DNA of 19,442 nucleotides from M3007 sp046153695 (GCA_046153695.1 JBJXEZ010000069.1:1-19442), one strand, 5' to 3'. Positions 5,788-14,306 are shown, numbered from the stretch's first letter. The notes: generated from the letters alone by a model not told the origin. Numbers and translations are program-made.

Positions 5788-7932
5788 ATGACCCTCGCGC
5801 AAGCGCAAACCACCCTCAAAAAAGTGTTCGGTTACGACGTCTTCCGTCCGTTGCAGGCCGACATTGTTCAAGCTGTATTCGACTGCCGCGACGCTCTCGT
5901 TCTTATGCCCACTGGCGGCGGCAAGAGTATTTGTTTCCAAATTCCGGCCCTCGTACTGGACGGCACTGCTGTGGTAGTCAGCCCGTTGTTGGCCCTGATG
6001 AAAGACCAAGTGGAGGGTTTGCGCGAGAACGGTGCGCCAGCAGCTTTTATCAACAGTATGCTCAGCCCCGAACAAGTGCGTGGCGTGGAGGACGATGTGC
6101 TCGCCGGGCGGGTGAAACTGCTGTATGTCAGCCCCGAAAAACTGGTGTCCCAGGGGTTTCAGCCGTTGCTGAAACGGCTTAACGTCAGCTTGTTTGCCAT
6201 TGATGAAGCGCACTGCATTTCGGCTTGGGGGCACGATTTCCGCCCGGAATACACCCAACTGGCGTTCATCAAAGAGCAGTATCCCGACGTGCCCGTACTG
6301 GCGCTCACTGCCACTGCCGACAAACTCACGCGCAAGGACATTGCCCAGCAACTCCACCTGAACGATCCGGCTGTGTTTATCGCCTCCTTCGACCGGCCTA
6401 ACATATCCCTCAGCGTAAGGCCCGGCCAACGCCGTTTTGAGCAGCTCAGCGAGTTTTTGAAAAAACGGCCCGGACAGTCGGGCATCATCTACTGCCTCGC
6501 ACGGCGCACCTGTGAGGAACTGGCCGAAAAACTCTGCTCGCGCGGCTTCAAGGCCGCCCCCTACCACGCCCAAATGCCCGCTCAGGATCGAAACCGGGTA
6601 CAGGATGATTTCATCAACGACCGCGCTCCCATCGTTTGCGCCACTATTGCCTTCGGTATGGGCATTGACAAAAGCAACGTGCGATTTGTGGTACACTACA
6701 ACCTGCCCCGCAACCTGGAAGGCTATTATCAGGAAGTAGGCCGGGCAGGCCGCGATGGTCTGCCCGCAGACGCGCTGTTGTTTTTCAGTTACCAGGACGT
6801 GATGACGTACCGGCAAATGTTCGATGAGGGTGAAGCATCGGCGGAGCAAAAGGAACTCAAAATCGCCAAGTTGAACCGCATGTATCAGTTTGCCGAGGCA
6901 CCGGTGTGCCGCCGAAAGACGGTGCTGCACTATTTTGGCGAAGCCTACGACAAAAACTGCGGCAACTGCGACGTTTGCAGCAACCCGCCCCAACAGTTCG
7001 ACGGCACCACTGCTGCTCAAAAAGCCATTTCGGCCATACTGCGAATGGAGGAAAAAGTGGGCATGAACATGTTGATTGACGTGTTGCGGGGTAGCCAGCG
7101 CCGGGAGATTTTTCAGGGGGGCTTCGACAAGGTAAAGACCTACGGTGCAGGGCGCGAGTACAATTTTGAGGAGTGGCAGTTTCTGCTTTCGCAAATGCTC
7201 CACCACGGCCTGATCGAGATTGCCTACGATGACAACAACTGCCTGCGGGCCACCGAGGCTGGCCGTGCTGTGGTATTTTCCCAACAGCCCGTTCGCCTTG
7301 CGCTGCCGCCAAAACCCGAAGAAAAAGCCGCCGAACGCGCAGCCGCCCAGCGCCAGCCGAACCGCACCCAGGTGCTGCGCGACGACCTGTTCGAACGACT
7401 GAAAGCGCTGCGGCGCACCGTCGCACAGAAGCAAGGTGTGCCGCCGTACCTCGTTTTTAGCGATGCCACGCTGGAGGATATGGCGCAAAAACGCCCCGTC
7501 ACGGATGCCGATTTGCTGTATGTCAGTGGCGTGGGCGAGCGCAAGTTGCAACTCTACGGCGATGCATTCATGGAAGAAATCCGCCGTTTTGTACGCGAAA
7601 AAACCGACGAGGGCCTCAACGTGCCGGGTAGCACCTACTTGCTCACATGGGATTTGTACAAGCAGGGGCGCACCGTGGAGGAGATAGCCCGGCAGCGGGA
7701 GTTAAGTCCGATTACCGTGGTGAGCCACCTAGCCGCCATGTACGAACGCGGTGAATTAGTGGACATCAGCAAATGGGCTACTCCCGAGGTGCTTGATCTG
7801 GTGCAAGGGGCATTGAATTTGTTTGCCGAGCCGTACCAGTTGAAGGAAATCTACGAACATTTCGAACAGCGCTTTTCCTACGAGGCAATCCGGTTTGCGA
7901 TAGCGGATATGAAGCGGAGGAAGGGGAAATAA
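5788..7932 (+). CDS. recQ: ATP-dependent DNA helicase RecQ
   Basis: This 714-residue superfamily 2 3'-5' DNA helicase acts in recombination and replication-fork repair. All helicase motifs are present: motif 0 (FRPLQADIVQAV), Walker A PTGGGKS (41-47), DEAH (139-142) followed by the aromatic-rich loop CISAWGHDFRPEY, TATAD (174-178), and FGMGIDKSNVRFVVHYNLPR with QEVGRAGRDG (motifs V-VI, 289-324). The RecQ zinc site is C374, C391, C394, C397, followed by the winged-helix RQC domain (about 405-500). An HRDC domain spans about 533-602. The C-terminal part (about 615-712) is the helicase HTH domain common in Bacteroidota and Firmicutes RecQ. The ATG at 5788 places motif 0 at the normal distance from the N-terminus. 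Full-length and apparently functional. A diverged copy of part of its 3' end lies just downstream (7943-8013). Confidence 0.97.
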   Translation: MTLAQAQTTLKKVFGYDVFRPLQADIVQAVFDCRDALVLMPTGGGKSICFQIPALVLDGTAVVVSPLLALMKDQVEGLRENGAPAAFINSMLSPEQVRGVEDDVLAGRVKLLYVSPEKLVSQGFQPLLKRLNVSLFAIDEAHCISAWGHDFRPEYTQLAFIKEQYPDVPVLALTATADKLTRKDIAQQLHLNDPAVFIASFDRPNISLSVRPGQRRFEQLSEFLKKRPGQSGIIYCLARRTCEELAEKLCSRGFKAAPYHAQMPAQDRNRVQDDFINDRAPIVCATIAFGMGIDKSNVRFVVHYNLPRNLEGYYQEVGRAGRDGLPADALLFFSYQDVMTYRQMFDEGEASAEQKELKIAKLNRMYQFAEAPVCRRKTVLHYFGEAYDKNCGNCDVCSNPPQQFDGTTAAQKAISAILRMEEKVGMNMLIDVLRGSQRREIFQGGFDKVKTYGAGREYNFEEWQFLLSQMLHHGLIEIAYDDNNCLRATEAGRAVVFSQQPVRLALPPKPEEKAAERAAAQRQPNRTQVLRDDLFERLKALRRTVAQKQGVPPYLVFSDATLEDMAQKRPVTDADLLYVSGVGERKLQLYGDAFMEEIRRFVREKTDEGLNVPGSTYLLTWDLYKQGRTVEEIARQRELSPITVVSHLAAMYERGELVDISKWATPEVLDLVQGALNLFAEPYQLKEIYEHFEQRFSYEAIRFAIADMKRRKGK

Positions 7933-7942
7933 GAGCAGATAT

Positions 7943-8013
7943 TGCTCGGCAGCACCTACCTGCTCACATGGGATTTGTACAAACAGGGGTGCAACGTGGA
8001 GGAGTAGATAGCC
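7943..8013 (+). pseudogene. Diverged fragment duplicating the recQ 3' region
   Basis: This stretch aligns with recQ 7622-7689 at an offset of 321 bases. About 55 of the first 62 bases match, then a 3-base TAG is inserted in frame, then six more bases match. Read in the recQ frame it gives STYLLTWDLYKQG followed by a stop. Several differences are synonymous (GGT/GGC, TTG/CTG, AAG/AAA), which suggests the copy diverged while still coding, for example as part of a related recQ, before decaying. Similarity fades after 8013. Confidence 0.75.
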
Positions 8014-8502
8014 TGAGAACGACGAAATGATTTGGGAGGCCTTCGGGCAAACGCTCGCCTGCAAGGGTCTGCGCCCGAAGAGGCATCTCGCAAGGCGCTG
8101 ACTTGCAATGTTTCATGCACGCGCTTGCCTAACCAGCCTGTTCATCTGAGGCGTGTAGGCCAGAGACTGGCAGGCATCCCGTATCGGGCCAAAGGCTCTC
8201 ACGGACGAGCATACTCATTAGCGAACTGGTACTTTTTCCGGCGTTGCGCAGTGTCAATTCAGACGCGATAGCGGCCGTTCAGGGCACCAGTTGCCGCCAC
8301 CAGCAGATACTGGACGGCATGAAGCGAGCTGCGTTCCATGCGTCGGAAGGCAACAATGTTAATTTTCTGGGTATTCAATTCTTGCTATGGATAATGGATT
8401 AGATTTGCAAGCTTCAATTTCCAATTGGAAGGTTGTACCCAAGGAGTCTGATCCTTTTCTACGTTGCTTCAATTACTCTATTCACAAATAAAATCCAAGA
8501 TT
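8014..8502. other. Stretch without a recognisable gene
   Basis: About 490 bases between the recQ fragment and the T9SS cargo gene. The first 300 bases are GC-rich like coding DNA but hold only a 79-codon open frame (8032-8271) with no recognisable family, so they may be decayed gene remains. An 8-bp inverted repeat, CTTCGGGC at 8041-8048 and GCCCGAAG at 8073-8080, has a 24-base loop and no T-run. After about 8350 the DNA turns AT-rich and carries a candidate -7 box (8400-8407) and a 12-bp perfect palindrome (8419-8430). No tRNA or other RNA gene was seen. Confidence 0.5.
8400..8407 (+). promoter_or_regulatory. Possible -7 box for the split T9SS cargo gene
   Basis: TAGATTTG is an exact TAnnTTTG match about 96 bases before the ATG at 8503. 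The only nearby upstream element is CTTG at 8381-8384, 15 bases away, so the match is partial. Confidence 0.33.
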
Positions 8503-8527
8503 ATGACAACTGATCGGCATCTTTTTG

Positions 8528-8537
8528 CCCCCCCCCC
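8528..8537 (+). repeat. C10 homopolymer tract within the 5' coding region
   Basis: Ten consecutive C residues lie between an ATG at 8503 and the signal-peptide codons that begin near 8568. With ten Cs the frame from 8503 ends at a TAG (8590-8592). With eleven (or eight) it reads without a stop straight into the signal peptide and PKD region. The tract could be a slipped-strand switch or a miscounted homopolymer in the assembly. Confidence 0.85.
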
Positions 8538-8567
8538 TCGAAAACTACAAACAAATATTATGACCGG

Positions 8568-9431
8568 GTGCTATTCCGGTTGTGGTTGTTAGCAACTCTT
8601 TGGGTTATTTTGCCGGCGTTTGCCGTCGCGCAATGTGACCCGGAGGCTAATTTTACGGTTTCAGTAAATGGGTGTCAAGTGAGCTGTAATGCCACATACA
8701 ATGGTAGTGGCACTGTGATTAGTCACGCATGGGCTTTTAAAATTGGAAACTGGACTTCAACATCCAACCACCCAAACCCTATACATACTTTTGAGAGTGG
8801 GAACAGCACAAAAACGATTGATCACACGATTGTAATCGAGTTGAATGGCCAGCAAACCACCTATTTCTGTACCCAAGAGGTGTCGTTTTCATGTTCGAAC
8901 ACATGTGGCGAAAATACCTTTGCCTACAATGTATCCAACTGCACCGTTTCCTTCACTGCATTTTCCAGTGGTTCTCAACTATGGGATTTCGGGGATGGCA
9001 CACTGCCTACTTCTGCGACAAATCCGACACATACTTATTCCGCAGGTGGTGACTATTTGGTTGAATTTATGCTGAATGGTGTCGAATGCCGTAAAACAAT
9101 ACGAGTGGCATGTGGAGTGCCTCAACCTTGTTGTGAGTCCTTCACGGCGAATTTAGCGCGGGAATGTAGCGCCCTTCGGCTGAAACTCAATTCAGATTGC
9201 AACGCCGGCACCCATAAATGGAAAGTGGAAACCATCCCTCCCAATGCTTGTATGACCCTCTCTGGATTCGACGAAACCGACCCGGATCAAACCGTGCAGA
9301 TAACCAATTTCAATACCGCCTCCGTGACGGCATTAAAAGTAACGCACGAGTACACTTGCCACGATGGAACCACCACCACGGCTACTCAGGTACTTTCAAC
9401 AAACAATATAACCGGTATTTTTATCGGTTAA
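8568..9431 (+). CDS. Secreted PKD-like protein, N-terminal part of a split T9SS cargo
   Basis: As written, translation would start at the GTG at 8568 and give 287 residues: a signal peptide (LWLLATLWVILPAFAVAQ, cleaved near residue 21) and two Cys-rich PKD-like modules (about 22-105 and 110-185, the second with LWDFGDGT), then a further domain ending in GIFIG and a TAA. It lacks a C-terminal sorting domain. The frame is the same as that of the next CDS, separated only by the TAA (9429-9431). A more natural start is the ATG at 8503, which is in frame only if the C tract at 8528-8537 were one base longer. It is therefore best seen as the N-terminal third of a single secreted protein of about 1265 residues. 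PKD modules typically mediate adhesion or carbohydrate contacts; the actual role is unknown. Base composition is more AT-rich than recQ. Confidence 0.75.
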   Translation: MLFRLWLLATLWVILPAFAVAQCDPEANFTVSVNGCQVSCNATYNGSGTVISHAWAFKIGNWTSTSNHPNPIHTFESGNSTKTIDHTIVIELNGQQTTYFCTQEVSFSCSNTCGENTFAYNVSNCTVSFTAFSSGSQLWDFGDGTLPTSATNPTHTYSAGGDYLVEFMLNGVECRKTIRVACGVPQPCCESFTANLARECSALRLKLNSDCNAGTHKWKVETIPPNACMTLSGFDETDPDQTVQITNFNTASVTALKVTHEYTCHDGTTTTATQVLSTNNITGIFIG

Positions 9432-9464
9432 CTCAATAATTTGGGCGCACCTGCTATAACTAAA

Positions 9465-12299
9465 ATGACCGATTACGAATGTGTTCTGCCCGGGCCAGGG
9501 TACAACGGTAGTACAGTTGTTTATGTGAGCGGCATAGTCGAAATAGATAAGTCGTTTGAATTCGCCTCTGCGGATTTACGTATGCACAAAGAATCCGGTT
9601 TTGATGTCAAGGGACATACGTTTACTTTGAGGCAACAAACCGTTGCCCAAGGCAACCCCGATGCGGAAGACTGTCCTTGCTTGTGGCGGGGGATATATGT
9701 GTACAGTGGTGAAATTGCTTCCGGATCAAGCAGTAGCAGAACTACCATCAAGGATGCCCTTTACGCCGTACGGGTTTTCGGGGGGAGCACCGTTTCGATT
9801 CGGAATACCGACTTTTTTCGCAATTACATAGGGTTTAGAGCAACCAACGGTCATTTCAGTACAGATTTCTTTGAAGGGAATGTCTTTGACGGAACCGGGC
9901 CTTTGAAACAAATTTGTGCTTTAAGCGCACAAAATGATGTTCAACTCAAAGAAACTGCTTCTTGCAACCTTCAGGCCCCACAGTATTTTACAACAGGCGG
10001 GTATTCGGGCATGTATTTGCGCAATTTACCCGGTTTTAATCCACCGAGTTTGGCCTTTTCAAAGCAGAATATTTTTTCCAATCTGGCAATTGGCATTGAC
10101 GCGTACGATTGCAACTTAAGATTTCGCAGGTTTGCCAGATTTAGAAACATTGACACCGGCACTTATGGAGTGAACGGAAATGCAGCAATTCGATTTACGG
10201 ATACGGATGCTGGCGGTGGAAATAATTTCAATTTTATCGGGAATGGCAAATTCACCTCCCATCCTGAACCTGATTTTCGGGTCTGTGATATGGGCGTAGT
10301 AGTAATGAACTGTGGCGTAATCCAAACCAATTTACAGGTTTCCGGTTCGCGTATGCTAAATATGAATTCAGGAGTTTTGTCCCGGTGTCTAACTGATGGA
10401 TCACTAATAGCAGGCTACCACGATTTCCAATCGTTCCCAGGTATCTTTGATAATTACATTGAGGTCAACAAGCCTTCAGCCCTTACAAATTGGAATCCTT
10501 CGGGTATTTCTTTTCAAGACTGGAGCAATGGAAGTAGCCGGTTGGGTATATACCAGAATGATGTAAAAGTAAATCTTGTGAGCAACCTCAGCCCTGGTTC
10601 ATCAGGGATATCAGTATTAGGGCAAATTGATGATGAGGATCCTGGCCCATTTCAGGTGGATATCTACAAGAATTTTGTTCAGGTTGATCTGGGTAGTTAC
10701 GGCGTATACGTTGGCCAATTCAAAGAAGCCCATATTCATGATCATGGCGAATCCGCCTCACCGGGCATTATTGTAAACAGCACAAATGCTACAGGAATAT
10801 ACGTTGCCCAGCAGCAAGGTAACCTGATCGCATGCAATGAAATTCAAATCAACTCGAACACCAACACGAGAGGAATCAATATTTTTAACCACAGAGATGG
10901 CCGGATAGTCCGGAACCATATCACCGGCGGCCAGATAGGGGCAGCCTTTACGAGCAACTGCGGCACCGCCACCAAGTTTGCCTGCAATATCATGGAAAGC
11001 AACTCCCAATATGGTTTGTACTACGCCAACTCAAGCGCGCAAACAGGCCCGCAAGGGAGCGGTAGCCCGAATTTTGTTACACATGGCAACCAATGGATAT
11101 CCTCGCCTGCCACAGGCGCTTACTCCGCAAATCCAGCAGTTGTCACACATTCAAGATACTATGTAAAAAACAATGCCTCTGAAAACCCCATTGCTGATCC
11201 TTCTCCTGATTGGTTCTTTAATGCCGTTCCCAGTAACATCGCGCCAACCTGCTACTTCGATTGCCCGCTTCCGTCTGCACAATTTCCGTTTGTCCCGGAA
11301 ATAACGGAACTGGATGAGGCGATCGCGCGGGATACCATAGTAGATTCGTCCGGCCTAAACCGGTGGTGGAATCGTTACAACCTGTACAAAAAATTGGTGT
11401 ACACGCCGTCGCTGGCAGAAAACAATACATTGCTTTCGGACTTTAGAGACAGTATGGCGGCAACGCCGGTAGGTTCTTTAGTGGCTGTTCTAACGGCCAT
11501 CGGAGATTTGGAGACACTGGCACCCGTCCAACGCAACTTGCTGACCACCTATTCGGCGGAGTCAGTTGACCTGCTCGAACAACTGTATCAACTGGACTCC
11601 TTACTGGCAGACACCAACGCCACCTCCTCTCAAATCATCCAATGGCGGAATCAGTCGGACAGCCTGCTTACAGAATTGGAGGCAATTGCCATAGCAGCCC
11701 AGAGCGTTGCAGAGCAGTTGAGCACGCTTCGTCAAAGCGAAGTGCCGGCCATTCTTGGCAACCTTGAAGCTATATCACCAGAGCACGTTTTTGAAGAAGA
11801 CCTGAAAACCTTGTTGCGTTTCTTCATCCGTGCGGCTTTGCTCCAGGAGGTACCCGATAGCGCTCAATTGGAAAGCCTCCACGCCATCGCCACTACCTGT
11901 CCGTCGGCCAATGGGCCGTTTGCCTTTTGGGCGGGATCTCTGTACGGACACTACACCGGGATTATTTTACCGGAAACGGACTGCTCAGCCGAGTATCGGC
12001 AAAGCGATGCGGATGGCTCCTATATGGCCCGAATGGAAGAGCACCAAGCCCTTGCCGTCAAATTTTGGCCCAACCCGGCAGATGATCTGTTAATGTTTTC
12101 TGTGGAAGGTCTCGGCTCTGCCGACAAGGGAAGATACTTGCTGACCAATGCGCTGGGCCACCTGTGCAAGGAAGGCCCTGTTGGCGCCGGCTCTAATCGG
12201 ATCGGGATCGCTCAGCTGCCAAACGGCCTGTACGCGCTTCAAATACAAACGGAAACGGGCGGCGCAGTTTCACGGACGGTACTGATCGCACACAAATAA
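9465..12299 (+). CDS. Right-handed beta-helix protein with T9SS sorting domain, C-terminal part of a split cargo
   Basis: From the ATG at 9465 this is 944 residues; a TTG at 9441 would add 8. There is no signal peptide. Residues about 80-560 show irregular repeats of short beta-strands with Asn and Gly turns (for example NAIGIDAYDCN-like and NSNTNTRGINIFNHRDG patterns) typical of parallel beta-helix proteins. Residues about 610-840 are helical and rich in Leu, Glu and Gln. The last 78 residues (867-944) form a T9SS type A sorting domain: FWPNPADD, then LTNALGH, IAQLPNGLYALQI, and a terminal strand ending AHK. A T9SS domain without a signal peptide makes no sense alone, because cargo must first cross the inner membrane by Sec. 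The upstream same-frame piece (8568-9431) supplies that signal, so this is probably the rest of one gene interrupted by the TAA at 9429-9431. Confidence 0.8.
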   Translation: MTDYECVLPGPGYNGSTVVYVSGIVEIDKSFEFASADLRMHKESGFDVKGHTFTLRQQTVAQGNPDAEDCPCLWRGIYVYSGEIASGSSSSRTTIKDALYAVRVFGGSTVSIRNTDFFRNYIGFRATNGHFSTDFFEGNVFDGTGPLKQICALSAQNDVQLKETASCNLQAPQYFTTGGYSGMYLRNLPGFNPPSLAFSKQNIFSNLAIGIDAYDCNLRFRRFARFRNIDTGTYGVNGNAAIRFTDTDAGGGNNFNFIGNGKFTSHPEPDFRVCDMGVVVMNCGVIQTNLQVSGSRMLNMNSGVLSRCLTDGSLIAGYHDFQSFPGIFDNYIEVNKPSALTNWNPSGISFQDWSNGSSRLGIYQNDVKVNLVSNLSPGSSGISVLGQIDDEDPGPFQVDIYKNFVQVDLGSYGVYVGQFKEAHIHDHGESASPGIIVNSTNATGIYVAQQQGNLIACNEIQINSNTNTRGINIFNHRDGRIVRNHITGGQIGAAFTSNCGTATKFACNIMESNSQYGLYYANSSAQTGPQGSGSPNFVTHGNQWISSPATGAYSANPAVVTHSRYYVKNNASENPIADPSPDWFFNAVPSNIAPTCYFDCPLPSAQFPFVPEITELDEAIARDTIVDSSGLNRWWNRYNLYKKLVYTPSLAENNTLLSDFRDSMAATPVGSLVAVLTAIGDLETLAPVQRNLLTTYSAESVDLLEQLYQLDSLLADTNATSSQIIQWRNQSDSLLTELEAIAIAAQSVAEQLSTLRQSEVPAILGNLEAISPEHVFEEDLKTLLRFFIRAALLQEVPDSAQLESLHAIATTCPSANGPFAFWAGSLYGHYTGIILPETDCSAEYRQSDADGSYMARMEEHQALAVKFWPNPADDLLMFSVEGLGSADKGRYLLTNALGHLCKEGPVGAGSNRIGIAQLPNGLYALQIQTETGGAVSRTVLIAHK

Positions 12300-12366
12300 C
12301 AATATCGGTTTCACTTAAGCAGCATGTCGCTCATTTGCCGGCATGCAGCTTTCCCATTATACGGTT

Positions 12367-14127
12367 ATGAACAAGCACCTGATTTTTGCCATTTTGGCTC
12401 TTTACAGCATATCTCCTTCCCTTTTTTCTCAAAAACATGATTATTTTTGGATAGACGGTCTTTACTCGGGGCCAATTGAAGGCTTTAGAAATTTTAAGAT
12501 AGACTTTAGTGTTTTTCCTCCTGAGATTGAGTTTTTTGATGTGAACCTACTCATTACCGCGACCAATTTGTCAGTATCCAATTCTGAAGGAAAACTAATT
12601 ATGTATTCCGATGGGTGTGCCATTTTCAATGCTCATCTTGAAATTATGCAAGGAGCAGACACAATTAATGAAGGTTTTTATAATAATTTATTGTGTGGTA
12701 GCGGGGGCGGCTACGGCGTAATTCATGGCATTTTTGGACTCCCTTTTCGCGATTCTATATTCTTGTTAATACATCATAAAATGTTGCCGGTTGATGACGA
12801 CGAATGTTTTTTGCGAGAACTGCTAGCCACCAAAATAGACATGCGTGCCGACAATGGTTTAGGAGCAGTAGTGTACAGAGATTCCGTATTGTTGTCCATT
12901 GACTGTATGCAGCTCGCCTGCGCCAACAAGCACGCCAACGGCCGAGATTGGTGGGTGGTGGTACCCGATCATAAAAGCGATATTTTTTATCGTTTTTTAG
13001 TTTCGCCTGAGGAAATTCAGGGGCCTTGGGCCCAAAGCCTTGCAAATCCTACCCGCGATTCGTTCGATACCTGTGGGTGGAGTGAGTTTTCTCCCAACGG
13101 CGAACTGTTTATGATCAATGCCTGCGACAAGGGAATTGCTGTGTACGATTTTGACCGGTGCAGCGGGATGTTGTCCAATTTGCGCCACATCCCCGATACA
13201 ACCAAAAATGATTCTCGCAATAGAGGAGCTACGTTTTCACCTAACAGCCGTCTTTTATACGCTACTCGGAACAATGCCGACCGGCTTGTACAATACGATT
13301 TGTCGCAATCCGACTTAGCCCAATCTGAAACAACTGTAGCAGTATGGGACAGTTTTTATTATAGCGCTCCTAATGGGCCCAAAATTCCAACACGATTTCT
13401 TTATATGTATTCTGGCCCTGATGGGAAAATTTACAACTGGACCAGTTCCGCGCCGTTCATGCATCTAATGCACTATCCGAATCGTAAAGGAGCCGATTGC
13501 ACCTTTGTACAGCGAGCGGTTCATCTTCCCAATTTTGTGGCATCAGCCAATTCCTACTACCCCCACTACCGCCTCGGCCCCATAGACGGCAGTCCTTGCG
13601 ATACCCTTGGCATAGATAACCGGCCCGTGGCGCTTTTCCGGCACGAAGTGGAGGATACCTTGGCGCCTTTGCAGGTCACGTTTACCGACCTGTCGTATTA
13701 CGAGCCGGCGGAATGGTACTGGGATTTTGGCGACGGCACCACGAGCACCGACACCAGTCCGGTACACGTCTTTCCTTCGTCCAACGTGTATCAGGTATGC
13801 CTCACGGTGCGCAATGCCAATGCGGAAAACACCTACTGCAAAGCCGTATCGGTTGGTACCGTATCGGTGCCGGACTTGCCGTTTTTGCCCAATATATCGG
13901 TACATCCTAATCCCTGTTCTGAGTTCCTGATGGTACAGCAACCGGCTTTGATGCGGATAGTGCCTCGTTTTAGTTTGATGGACGTGTTCGGCAGAATAGT
14001 GCTGGAGCAGGCTCTGCCTGATTTTTCTTCACAGGTTGATGTGCGGCACTTGCCGCCCGGCGTATACTTCTGGCAGTATTGGTTTGGCCGGCAAGCCTTG
14101 CAATCGGGTAAGGTGGTGAAGCAGTAG
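12367..14127 (+). CDS. Secreted PKD-domain protein with T9SS sorting domain
   Basis: The ATG at 12367 is chosen over 12343 because it starts directly with a signal peptide (MNKHLIFAILALYSISPSLFSQ, cleaved near residue 22). The mature protein of about 565 residues has a large N-terminal region (about 23-410) with propeller-like repeats such as WSEFSPNGELFMINACDKGI and GATFSPNSRLLYATRN. A PKD domain follows (about 419-495, YWDFGDGTTSTDTSPVHVF), then a T9SS type A sorting domain (about 510-586: ISVHPNPCSEFL, FSLMDVFGRIV, VRHLPPGVYFW). It should be exported by Sec and then T9SS and attached to or released from the cell surface. It lies 67 bases after the beta-helix gene on the same strand and may share its transcript. 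Its first two thirds are clearly more AT-rich than dnaE and recQ. Function beyond secretion is not known. Confidence 0.88.
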   Translation: MNKHLIFAILALYSISPSLFSQKHDYFWIDGLYSGPIEGFRNFKIDFSVFPPEIEFFDVNLLITATNLSVSNSEGKLIMYSDGCAIFNAHLEIMQGADTINEGFYNNLLCGSGGGYGVIHGIFGLPFRDSIFLLIHHKMLPVDDDECFLRELLATKIDMRADNGLGAVVYRDSVLLSIDCMQLACANKHANGRDWWVVVPDHKSDIFYRFLVSPEEIQGPWAQSLANPTRDSFDTCGWSEFSPNGELFMINACDKGIAVYDFDRCSGMLSNLRHIPDTTKNDSRNRGATFSPNSRLLYATRNNADRLVQYDLSQSDLAQSETTVAVWDSFYYSAPNGPKIPTRFLYMYSGPDGKIYNWTSSAPFMHLMHYPNRKGADCTFVQRAVHLPNFVASANSYYPHYRLGPIDGSPCDTLGIDNRPVALFRHEVEDTLAPLQVTFTDLSYYEPAEWYWDFGDGTTSTDTSPVHVFPSSNVYQVCLTVRNANAENTYCKAVSVGTVSVPDLPFLPNISVHPNPCSEFLMVQQPALMRIVPRFSLMDVFGRIVLEQALPDFSSQVDVRHLPPGVYFWQYWFGRQALQSGKVVKQ

Positions 14128-14143
14128 TGGTGGCCCCGGTCAC

Positions 14144-14159
14144 TTGTTGCCGCCAACAA
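14144..14159 (+). terminator. Weak hairpin after the PKD/T9SS gene
   Basis: TTGTTG at 14144-14149 pairs with CAACAA at 14154-14159 around a CCGC loop, just after the stop at 14127 and before the dnaE promoter. It is followed by an A-run, not a T-run, so it is not a standard intrinsic terminator; it is listed only as the best candidate in this gap. Confidence 0.2.
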
Positions 14160-14210
14160 TGGTGAAAAAAAACGGGCGATATTTCTTTCTGAGAAAAGCC
14201 AGGAGCGGCC

Positions 14211-14241
14211 TTTGGGCAAATGCCCCGTTTGTGTACTTTTG
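14211..14241 (+). promoter_or_regulatory. Bacteroidota-type promoter of dnaE
   Basis: TTTG at 14211-14214, then 19 bases, then TACTTTTG at 14234-14241 is a full match to the TTTG / TAnnTTTG promoter pattern with ideal spacing. The expected transcript start is near 14248, leaving a leader of about 60 bases before the dnaE ATG at 14307. It also argues against the longer dnaE reading frame that begins at 14220. Confidence 0.65.
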
Positions 14242-14306
14242 CCCAACCCTATTCTGCACCTCGTGCCTATTTTTTGCAAAGCGGTACTTCGCACATCGTA
14301 CTCCAC

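Noticed and set aside
5571..5819. N-terminal extension of the glucosaminidase-like protein to 5819
   Set aside because: It would overlap the recQ start codon and the divergent promoter region, and would bury the transmembrane anchor 90 residues inside the protein.
5779..7551. 590-codon open frame on the minus strand opposite recQ
   Set aside because: It lies entirely antisense to a RecQ with all motifs intact; its product shows no domain, and long antisense frames are common opposite GC-rich genes.
8041..8080. 8-bp inverted repeat as a recQ terminator
   Set aside because: The loop is 24 bases, no T-run follows, and it lies over 100 bases from the recQ stop.
8032..8271. 79-codon frame as a gene
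   Set aside because: No recognisable family, no clear ribosome or promoter signal, odd composition; more likely decayed sequence or chance.
14220..14306. N-terminal extension of dnaE by 29 codons
   Set aside because: The extension overlaps a near-ideal promoter and does not resemble the family; the PHP domain starts right after the ATG at 14307.
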